Assembly (NCBI RefSeq): GCF_932526225.1
Contig: NC_064037.1
Location: forward strand, 8,476,203-8,540,202
Length of the DNA stretch: 64,000 nt
Direction of reading: 5' to 3'
Source: Nematostella vectensis
Lineage: Eukaryota > Cnidaria > Anthozoa > Actiniaria > Edwardsiidae
Positions within the stretch are counted from its first letter, which is position 1. Each line of letters starts with the position of its first letter. Both the position numbers and the translations under genes were made by a program. Shown here in pieces: positions 11,084-21,515 of the stretch. The notes beneath the pieces are model-generated. The model had not been told where the DNA came from. It did no database searches and saw nothing but the letters and a program-made list of their open reading frames with translations.

Positions 11084-12850
11084 AGTAACAGGTAGGAGAC
11101 TATTTAAGTAATGACTTGGAATCACACATAAAATTGTGTCAATGAGAGATACAGCAACAGGAAGGAGTCTATAAGTAATGACTGGGCATCGCACAAGTTA
11201 ACTATAATGCTTGGTGCAAACTAGTGACATAACGACATGGGCGCGCGCACTCTTATGTTCGTATGTACATAAAGACATGAGCTAAACAGAGTGCGCGCCC
11301 ATGTCGTTATGTCGTTATGTCACTAGTGTGCACCAGGCATTAAAATCACACAGCTCTAGCCCTAGTTTATGCTGGCAGTTTACTTGCATGATCCATCACG
11401 GGGCTAACGCTCAAAACGTAAGCGAAATTACCATATTTTAATAGTGTAAGTCCTAAAATATATTTGGTACGCTGGCGCTACAATTGGTTTGATCAAAGGG
11501 GCTAACGCTCCTATTATCAGTGACCTTTCCCTGTTTCAAGATGTAAAACCCCAAAACTACCCATGGTGCACTGGTAGTATGCTTTCTTGATTCATGAAGA
11601 GTCGAACGCTCAAAACATCAGTGACATCTTTTAATTTTATGCAGGAGTAAAACCTTCCCAGGTAGATCACGTTGTATGTTGTCTCGCTAGCCATCCTAAA
11701 GTTATTTTTTATGGTTCACAGGGCGACATCCCTGTATGAAATGACTTGGAAAGTGTTGTACAGAAAGACGGGAAGCACTTGAGAGTCCGACCTTTCACTT
11801 CACTTTCAATGTAGTTTCACACATTTGTTATAGTTATATTGTTACTGTTTACGAAAGCAGTTTTCGCTATCGTTATAGTTTCCGTTTCCATTTCGTTATG
11901 TTTTTTTATTTTTTATTAGCAGATAATTTTAAGGCACGAACATTAGTTAGTCGCGTTAGATCTAGTTTAGAAACAGAGGATGAGCGTTGAATTTCATTGA
12001 CTGACAATTGATTAAAGTAGGTTCCATTTAGTAAGCGTGAAGTAAATCCACAACGGGAGCCGGATTTTAGATTGCAAAGTAAATGTTTTTTGAAAACCAT
12101 CATATAGTACGTCTGAACACTTAAAAAAATAGTTGTAAGGTAAATCACCAATAAATCTTATTAAACGAGCTTTGTGTTGGAATTCAAGCGGTTGACGAAA
12201 TACCACGAATTATTTTAATTTATTTTAGTTTATTTTAATTACATGGTGTACAGTCAAATTTTAAGTAACTGCTCATTGTTTCATGCTTGTCTCATAGTCT
12301 GCGAATCGACATTTTTGGTGGATGACTTTGCCACAACTCCATTCATGTGTCTCTGTAGCCAATAACGTGCGTCTTTGAGCTGTAACTGGGAAACAAGGCC
12401 ATGCGTTTGGAGTTAGGTCTAGTAGTGAACGAGTAAGGATAATGGGATACTTGCACTGAGAAAGCACGCAGCGGCCGTCACGCCAGAGTGCGGAGGAAAT
12501 CTAAATTATTTCAATAAAAATCAGCCCTTTCTGACAAAGAAACTTTCTGGCTGATTTGTAAGTGCTAGATAAATTATTTGTTGTTTTTATTTTGCCACAA
12601 AAAGTCTGAGCGCGCGCGTTTTGCCAAAACGTCGTGTGATTTCTTAAGCAAGTCGCCTATTAATGGTAGACCCCCGCATACCCCTCTTCTTGAGCTAGAC
12701 GTCTAGCACGTACATGTAGAGATTAGTCCAGGGCGACCTCTAGCTCTCGCATCCCGCCTGGCCGCACCCCTACCAAGGTACTTCTACCCTTAGCCATACC
12801 TATTGAAAGGTTGCCCTTAGCCCCCAGCCTGGCCCTGGTGCCACGCCTTT
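11084..12850. other. Intergenic, array copy B
   Basis: Near-identical to 2456-4222, with the same hairpin element (11212-11336) and truncated dispersed element (12469-12663). One difference is t to g at about 11750 relative to 3122. I see no gene. Confidence 0.6.
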
Positions 12851-13683
12851 TTACCGTACCTGCAGGGATGAATCGTGGTCGGTCTCGTCCACCTGGAACT
12901 CCCCCTCGCTGTTCACGTAGTTGATGAACGCCGTTTTGCTCCAGTCGTTAAAGTACCGGATAATCGGGTTGGCGTTCTTGCCATTTAATTGCTCTTTAAA
13001 GGTAATCCTTTTGTCAATCAACCCTTTTCCATGACTGCTCTGTAAAATCGAAGCGGGCTTTGTGACAATCCCACTCGCCAGGTTGCCTGTCTTGACACGT
13101 GGTCGTTTCATTGGTAGCCACGAGTAAAGTTTACCCCTGCAAGTCTTTGTGTAGTTCTTCTGCGCGTGCGTATTATCCGGGGTCTTGTTGAGCTGAAGGG
13201 TGGTTGCCTTCACGCTGTATTTTGTATAAATGTCATCTAGATAATGCTCGATTAGAGCCACTCGTTCGGTGTCCTGTAGCTCACGCTCCACCCTCTTTTG
13301 TTCACGATCAACTTCTTCCGCTAATTCTCGGTGCTTTTGACGCTTCAGTGACTCCTCTTGCTTTGTTGTGAGTTTTTCTTGCTTCTTACTCATTCCCCCA
13401 GAGCACCCAGTCCCTTCCTCAGAGCCCTTGGTCGCCTTGCCCTCGCTCTCTACATACTGATGAAAAACATAGTTTTCACGGTTCGATAAAAAAGATGCGA
13501 CAGTTTTCATGGTGAGGTTACATCCAAAGTCAATGACCTAGCTGTCATGTGGAAGACAACAGTTTCACCTACTTGTCAGTTATCTTGCCCTTGTCTTCAG
13601 ACCACTTGATCACCTCGCACAAGTCCTTCTCGCTTTTTCCGCCATTTCTCGTGACGTCACCAAGCTTGCGAGGTCTGTTATCT
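12851..13683 (-). pseudogene. Gene X 3' fragment, array copy B
   Basis: Same structure as the fragment at 4223-5054: cut at the array joint and carrying the same 343 bp deletion. Here the open frame is longer (12851-13510, 219 codons) only because it reads backward through what is the last intron of the real gene (MKTVASFLSNRENYVF...) before entering the true C-terminal frame at ESEGKATKGSEE. At most positions where A and C differ in this stretch, B matches C, although it shares the deletion with A. That mosaic pattern suggests exchange between units. Confidence 0.75.
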
Positions 13684-14792
13684 AAGCGAGCACTTTCCCG
13701 TAGAGAATGCAACAATGTTCCGATTCCCTTTGCGTGATGTTCACATGGCTTCCAATTCTAAGATAAGCAACAAGCCATTTGATATCGATCAACTCAACAA
13801 ACTGGCGCAGACGTTCAAGGCAGAAATGTTCCACTCCTTGCTATTCGTCAACAACGTTAGGGAAATCTCTCTCTGCGAAATAAGTGAAGTTTCTGGACAG
13901 CCATTCGACGAGTACAAAGTCACGGCGACCTTGTCACCTGAAGACGAAAAAAATCTAGAATAATACAATGCTGGCTACGTTAACGAAACAACGAAACTTC
14001 GAGAAGTCTCCGCAAGGGAGTGTTTCTTTGGAGGACGTTGAAAAGAGAGAAGTCTCCTACGTGGTAAGCCTTGAAGATAACCAAGGCAAGAAACAGAGAT
14101 TTCTCGTTGTTCAGCGATGTGGATTTGAACGTGATGCCGAGGTGCCGTTTTGTGTTAACTCTGCTGTGAAGAAACAGGAACTCGGTCTGCTACCACGAGG
14201 AGGGGTTGCTACCTTTCTGGACTCCCCTTCGACTATTGTCAAGAACGCATTCTGCTTCCTTCCATTACCTTTCACAACTGGCCTTCCTGTCCACGTTAAT
14301 GGCCATTTTGCCCTTGATCACGAGGCAAGACGCAACCTATGGCGCTAAGAAAGTACAGGAGATCACCGGCGCGCGTGGAATACAATGCTTCTCAAGTCCG
14401 TGGTGGCGCCTTGTTATGTGACCCTCTTAAGTGAGATGAGGCAACACCTAAGAATCCAAGACACTGACGCTGTTATTGGAAGGAATGAAGCGCTCCAGCA
14501 AACGGAACAGTACTTGCAATTGTTCCCGAATCTACACAATAGGAAACAATATTGGGACGAACTAGCGAAGGAAGTGTACCGCTACATTGGAGACAAGGAA
14601 GTCCCCCTTCTGCCTGTCCATCGCCCAGTGGAAGATGAGTCTGCGAGTGAAAAGAAGGAAAAGGATGAACAAGCTTCACGTGTGAAGATCGAGTGGTTTG
14701 CCTCAAAAGAAGAGGGTGGTCGTGAGCTGTTTTTCAATGATTTAAGTACCGTGACAGCCGAACAGTTCAAGAAAGCTGATGCCTGCAAATAG
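13684..14792 (+). pseudogene. Sacsin-like protein, copy C: broken N-terminal segment
   Basis: Aligned by eye with 5055-6140 of copy B, this segment has at least three disabling changes. First, a TAA at 13961-13963 in a rearranged patch (ctagaataatacaatg versus ctagaagaatttgcag), after which the frame shifts. Second, a nonsense change at 14346-14348 (cgcTAAgaa versus cgcTCAgaa). Third, a 14 bp deletion near 14781 (gatgcctgcaaatag versus gatgcctccacaaagaaacc...) that ends the frame at 14792. Residual frames are 13715-13963, 13968-14348 and 14385-14792. None of these lesions is shared with copy B. Confidence 0.85.
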
Positions 14793-17700
14793 TGTTAGCT
14801 TTACCAGTTATCGTACCTCGTTGTATTCCGATAGGGAAGCTGTTCTTTTAACCGACACGCTTCTGCGCAGCGGCCTGAACCTAGCCGAGGCTCCACATAA
14901 CATTTTCAACAACTTCAAAAAATCAGATGTAGATGTAGCATGCGTTAATCCAGAAGACGTCCTCTCCTTTTACCACACAGGCAGCAACATCGAGTGCCTT
15001 CCCCAATGTCTAAAAGACACTGGGATAAAGAACGTGGAAAACCTGTTACTTGTGTTGGCGTACTGCAAACATTCCGATAAGTTTCTTAAAAGTCTTCACG
15101 GGCTGCCCTTGTTGCTAACACAAGATGGAATGCTGAGAATGTTTGACGAGGAAAACCCGGTCTTTCTAACGACACACCACACCCTTACCCCAAGAAATGC
15201 CTCACTCTTTGTGCACCGTAACCTCTTCAACATTGTCTTTTATGAGGCCCTGTCTAAATCAAATGTCTTCAAGCGGTTCGATATTGCCGCTTTTGCAAAG
15301 CTACTACCTAACAACCTCGAACGGAAGTACAATGTTAGCGATGAATTTATCGAATGGGATCCTATTTCAGACAACAAGAATGACCTGCCCTCGAGGGGAT
15401 GGCTGTTCGACGTCTGGAAGCTCATGAAAAGTGAGATAAAAGATGCGGTAAAGAACTGTGTCAAGCAGAACCATAATGAGGTAACATTGGAGTACAAATC
15501 GAGAATAGCTCAAAATGTAGTAGCTCCTCTTCAAAATTGGTGTCTATTACCTGTCGAAGAGACCGAGTGCTCGTCGCTGGCTTCAAGTGGAACACGTCAT
15601 CGGCAACTGTTGGCACCTTTTTCTATGTCAAAACTTGTTGTGTCGCTTCCATCTCAAGTTGTGCCTTTCCGTTTCGATTCTATTTGTGGCGTACTACGAA
15701 AGCTGGCACTTCCAGAGATCAACACGCGGGTTATAGTATCACCCAGCAACACAAGCAGCATATTTGAAAGCAATGCTGACTCCTTGGCTCGCCTGCTTGT
15801 CGCCAATGTTGACAATCCAAGACTGATCCTCTCAGCGCTTTCCCACAAGCTAAATAAAGTCGAACTCCCTTCTACCATCACCTCGAAGGATTGCAAAGAG
15901 GTGCTCACATACTTCAACGGCAACGTGAAATCACTTTCGCCTGACGACTCTTACAGTTTGAAGACACTACCATTTCACGAAACAGTGAATGACAAACACA
16001 CCAGTATCGCTGAAAAGAAAGTATATGTTCTACCATCTGAAATACCCAAGGCTGGATTAAACATCTGGGAAAGAAGTGGGCTAGTGTTTTTGAAAGAGGA
16101 CCAAAGCCTTGAGGCTTTGTATCAATTCCTGGATTGCCTGTGCAAGAATTCCGTGGATATATATTGTGAAGTTATTTTGCCTCGTTTCCAAGATATGACA
16201 CAGCAAGCTCACATTGACCATTTGCAATTTCTGAACGGAAAACTTAGTACACTTCAGCTGCAGCAGGACGGCACGCCAGACAGAAATAGACTCATTTCTT
16301 CATTGAGCAGCCTTAAGTTTCTCCCTGGCGTTGTACATGGCCAGCTGAAGCCCGCCTCTTCCTTCTACGATCCACGCAACGATGTTTTCAAAATTATGCT
16401 TGAAAGCAAGGCAGGGTTATTTCCTCCAACGCCGTTTAACTCTGACTATTGGCTATCATTCTTGTGTAAGATCGGGCTTATCCACATCGTTAGCAACCAG
16501 AAGTTCGTAGAATTTGCTGAAGAAGTGGCAAATGAAGCCAAATGTTCTAGAACCGATGCCACCTTCAAAAAGTCGCTGACTCTTATCAAACATCTTTTCA
16601 ACCGAGAAGACATAACAACTAGCCCCTTGTTAGCAGATATCAAGAACACAAAGTTCGTCCCTCCACACAAGGTCAGCGAGGCTCTGTCTCGGCTCTGCCC
16701 TCCATTTGGAAGCAACGTGAATAGTGAGCTCTCGTACATCCCCTTCAATGGGTCAGTCCTACCCAACCACGAGACAATCTCATGGACGAGTGCGAATATT
16801 CTACCCCGGCAAGCATGTCCGCCTTGGCCCTTATGGGGCATTGGACAAATGCTTGGAATCTACAAAAAGCCACCTGTGGAAGTAGTCGTTGCACACTGTT
16901 TGACGATTTCCAAACGTTTTGCCAAGACGCTCAACGAGGATACGAAGAATCTGACGGAACCTTGCAAGATAAAGGATGTTATGGAAGCTCTTTATGATTT
17001 TCTATCGACTTGCGCTGACGATGTTTCAGTAGATCGCCTAAAAAACGCACAGTGCATTCTCGTCGCGAACGGAAGGCGCGTCGTTCTTCCACGCCAGATT
17101 GTTGTCCAATTCCCCATAGAGATCCCTCCGTATCTGTACAAGATCCCGCTCGAGCTCGGTAAGTTCCACGAACTGTTCAAGCGGCTCGGTGCCACTGGCA
17201 CTGTAACAGTACAGCAGTATGTATCAGTCCTTGACATGATCCATAAAAAGTGTGGCAACAAATGCATGGATCCTAATGAGATGAGAAGCTCTCTAATGGC
17301 AACCAAAGGGATATTTGATCTGCTTTCACAGAGCAAACGAACCCCTGATGAAATGGAGCATCTGTTCTTACCAGGTGCGAGAAAAAGTGAAAAAGACCGG
17401 GTGTATTTAGTCCCCTCCCACCAGCTTATTTGTGATGATGCGCCGCACTTTCGCGATAGAATCGACGGATTTGAAGAGGTTTTGTTGATTAGGCTAAAAG
17501 ACTGCGGGCTGGAAAACGCCAGTGATGACACGCTTGTCTGTAAGCTACCAGAGAAGGTCCGTCCTCAAATGATGACTCAGATAGTGGAAGAGAGGCTACT
17601 TAATAATGATAGTAAAGCATGTGATGACGACGACCAATCAAATGTGGCAGCAAGACAACTCAGACAGGTTATCAATTCGGATGAATTCTGCCTAGGATTC

Positions 17701-19715
17701 GCCCGCCTCGTCAAGCACGAAGACTACGAGAACAAAAACGAAACAAGGCCAGATATTCTGAGCGACATCAAGAGTAAGCTTGCTAGTCTTCGAGTTGTCA
17801 GTGGTCCAGAACTGCGCACACAGCTTTTCTACAAAGAGCATGCAATTCCTGGTAGTGAGTCCAAAGTTGACTGCTTCGATGAACACAGCAATACCGATAA
17901 CATCGTGACACTCTACGTCAACACAGACATTCAATCAATTCAGCCAAAGATTGCTGAGGTCGTCAATAGAATTGCTGGTAAGGTTCTTACAAATCTGGTG
18001 TACCTAGCACCACTTCTTAGCATGCCTCCTTGGGAAATAAGCTTGTACCTGGACAAGAATAAGATCCGTGAGGACAACAGTGTGGAGACGTCGTATCTGC
18101 CCGAGCCTGGTTCCTATGTTCACCTGGATCATCATTTTCTCCTGGATAACTCCTTTGATCACTTCCACGCAGGCGAGTATGTGGGCTACGAGATGGACGA
18201 CCCAAGCCTGCGGGATGAGGATGGTCCTCCTACTTACATCTACGCGATCGTGGTGGAGGAAATCCCAGGAGAGGAGAGCAATGCGCTCTTTCTAACTCGG
18301 AAGTACAAGATCAACATCGGTGACGACCGGGAGGTAATCGCAGATGGAATTGATCTGTATAAGTTCAGACGACCACCAGACGCACAACGTGATGGCACTG
18401 GCATGGAACTTGTCAAACGTGCTAGTGAGAGTGAAGTACCTCCTCCCAAGCACACTGGGGTTCTTAAGGATGCCCTTGGCGAAGTGACAAGAGTTCTCGA
18501 AGAGGCATGGAAACTGCCCTTGGAAACACGCAGGAAGATCATCAAACGACTCTTCTTCAAGTGGCACCCAGACAAGAACCCGGACGATGTTGAGTTCTGC
18601 ACTAAGGTGTTTCAGCACCTTCAGAATGAGATTCAAAGGCTGGAGATCGGAAAAGCCAGTGTCTTTCACTCTTCTGGCTTCTCTGATTTCCATGGCTTTT
18701 CTCAGAGGTGGGGTAGACGAGCCCGCAGTTACGGACAAAGCTGGAGTAGCTATGGAACTAGTCGCGGGTATAGCGGGGGATGGTCTAGTTACCGTTCCTC
18801 TTATGTGCCGAGGAGCTCTGGGCGCAGGAACCCTCAGCCCACAGAATCGCGACGATGGTTTCGCCAAGCTGAGGCGGATCTCGCGGCGGTTGCGAATGAT
18901 CTGGGTGTTCTGAACATGTACTACGAATGGGGATGCTTTAAGTCTCATCAGGTCAGTGACAAAGTAACAGTCGTGCCTTTATTTAGCGGCCCTTTCTAAT
19001 GTCTCGAGACATCGATTATTCAAATCACTGTATACAGTGTTTTTATTTTGGTATGAGGGAAATTGCTCATTAGGGAGGGGATCTTATAATTCTAAGCGTA
19101 CGACTCTTCTTGTCTCTTACTAACAAAGCTTCTATATGTGAAGTGATTTGACATATTCATCGGACAGAATGGCTGGACATTTCCGTATGCCATAAATTAA
19201 AAGACAGAAATCACTGGCGCGTTACCTCATTAACTAGCCGGCGGTAGATTCAAATACAGAGAAAACGGCGAAATGGCCAAATATATAGTGAGTCATAACT
19301 CACTAAATTTTTAGTTTTGAAATCAGTTTCACGGGAATTATGTTAAGCAAGGGTAGATCTTCAAATTAATACAGACTGAAAGTCGTTTGCTTGAAATAAC
19401 CCTACGATGCTATAATGTGTTCTCCTTGACCTTAAGGCTGCTGAAAAGGCTCTAAAGGCTGCCCAGTTCTCATTGGACGCGACCAACGTTCGCATACACG
19501 ACCTACACATGATCGCCAGCTGTTTAGACGATTCCACACTCAGCAGCCTCGCCATGCAGCTTGAAGACCTGGTTGGTAACTCTATGCGCATGCGCTACCC
19601 AGACTGCATGGTTTCTCCCAGAATCCCTCACGATGTGTACACAAGACAGCAAAGTCGAGACGCGTATTGTCTGGCCAAAAAGATCTTGAATCGAGTCAGG
19701 GAGAGATTTTTCTAG
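14779..19715 (+). CDS. Sacsin-like protein, copy C: main reading frame plus HEPN exon
   Basis: The frame is open for 1,390 codons, from 14779 to a donor CAG|GTCAGT after 18951, then an exon 19437-19715 with TAG. Visible parts are the post-ATPase sacsin repeat region, DnaJ with HPD (FFKWHPDKNPDD, Leu to Phe relative to A/B), the Ser/Tyr/Gly linker and HEPN. Over the 562 codons shared with copy A I count 10 replacements and 4 silent changes, and in the HEPN exon 6 replacements and 1 silent. That is close to what unconstrained sequence would give. With the broken 5' part, this favours a decaying copy, although the frame itself has no stop. Confidence 0.7.
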
Positions 19716-21515
19716 AGTAACAGGCAGGAGACTATGAAAGTAATTACTTGGAATCACACATAAAACCGTGTCAATGAGAGATACAGCAACAGGAAGGAGT
19801 CTATAAGTAATGACTGGGCATCGCACAAGTTAACTATAATGCTTGGTGCAAACTAGTGACATAACGACATGGGCGCGCGCACTCTTATGTTCGTATGTTC
19901 CAGTGTAAATGGTTCGACATAAAGACATGAGCTAAACAGAGTGCGCGCCCATGTCGTTATGTCACTAGTGTGTACCAGGCATTAAAATCACACAGCTCTA
20001 GCCCTAGTTTATGCTGGCAGTTTACTTGCTTGATCCATCACGGGGCTAACGCTCAAAACGTCAGCGAAATTACCATATTTTAATAGTGTAAGTCCTAAAA
20101 TATATTTGGTACGCTGGCGCTACAATTGGTTTGTTTAAAGGGGCTAACGCTCCTATTACCAGTGACCTTTCCCTGTTTCAAGATGTAAAACCCCAAAACT
20201 ACCCATGGTGCACTGGTAGTATGCTTTCTTGATTCATGAAGAGTCGAACGCTCAAAACATCAGTGACATCTTTTAATTTTTTTGCAGGAGTAAAACCTTC
20301 CCAGGTAGATCACGTTGTATGTTGTCTCGCTAGCCATCCTGAAGTTATTTTTTTATGGTTCACAGGGCGACATCCCTGTATGAAATGACTTAGAAGGTGT
20401 TGTACAGAAAGACGGGAAGCACTTGAGAGTCCGACCTTTCACTTCACTTTCAATGTAGTTTCACACATTTGTTATAGTTATATTGTTACTGTTTACGAAA
20501 GCAGTTTTCGCTATCGTTATCGTTTCCGTTTCCGTTTCGTTATGTTTTTTTTATTTTTTATTAGCAGATAATTTTTAGGCACGAACATGTTAGTCGCGTT
20601 AGATCTAGTTTAGAAACAGAGGATGAGCGTTGAATTTCATTGACTGACAATTGATTAAAGCAGGTTCCATTTAGTAAGCGTGAAGTAAATCCACAACGGG
20701 AGCCGGATTTTAGATTGCAAAGTAAATGTTTTTTGAAAACCATCGTTGCACGTCTGAACACTTAAAAAAATAGTTGTAAGGTAAATCACCAATAAATCTT
20801 ATTAAACGAGCTTTGTGTTGGAATTCAAGCGGTTGACGAAATACCACGAACAATTTTATTTATTTGTTTATTTTAATTACATGGTGTACAGTCAAATTTT
20901 AAAAATTCCTCTTTGAATAATCCAATGTAGTAACTGCTCAGTGTTTCATGCTTGTCTCATGGTCGGCGAATCGACATTTTTGGTGGATGACTTTGCCACA
21001 ACTCCACTCATGTGTCTCTGTAGCCAATAACGTGCGTCTTTGAGCTGTAACTGGGAAACAAGGCCATGCGTTTGGAGTTAGGTCTAGTAGTGAACGAGTA
21101 GGGATAATGGGATACTTGCACTGAGAAAGCACGCAGCGGCCGTCACGCCAGAGTGCGGAGGAAATCTAAATTATTTCAATAAAAATCAGCCCTTTCTGAC
21201 AAAGAAACTTTCTGGCTGATTTGTAAGTGCTAGATAAATTATTTGTTGTTTTTATTTTGCCACAAAAAGTCTGAGCGCGCGCGTTTTGCCAAAACGTCGT
21301 GTGATTTCTTAAGCAAGTCGCCTATTAATGGTAGACCCCCGCATACCCCTCTTCTTGAGCTAGACGTCTAGCACGTACATGTAGAGATTAGTCCAGGGCG
21401 ACCTCTAGCTCTCGCATCCCGCCTGGCCGCACCCCTACCAAGGTACTTCTACCCTTAGCCATACCTATTGAAAGGTTGCCCTTAGCCCCCAGCCTGGCCC
21501 TGGTGCCACGCCTTT
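19716..21515. other. Intergenic, array copy C
   Basis: Paralogous to 2456-4222 with more indels. It contains the hairpin element at 19844-19978 and the truncated dispersed element at 21139-21330. There is no supported gene. The short - strand frames here differ in length between copies and are not protein-like. Confidence 0.6.

Noticed and set aside
5055-19715. Treating the array as a bacterial-style defence cluster of HEPN proteins
   Set aside because: Introns, SoxC and PSMB2 nearby and the sacsin domain order show an animal gene; no RNase-type HEPN catalytic motif is evident, and truncation explains the architecture.
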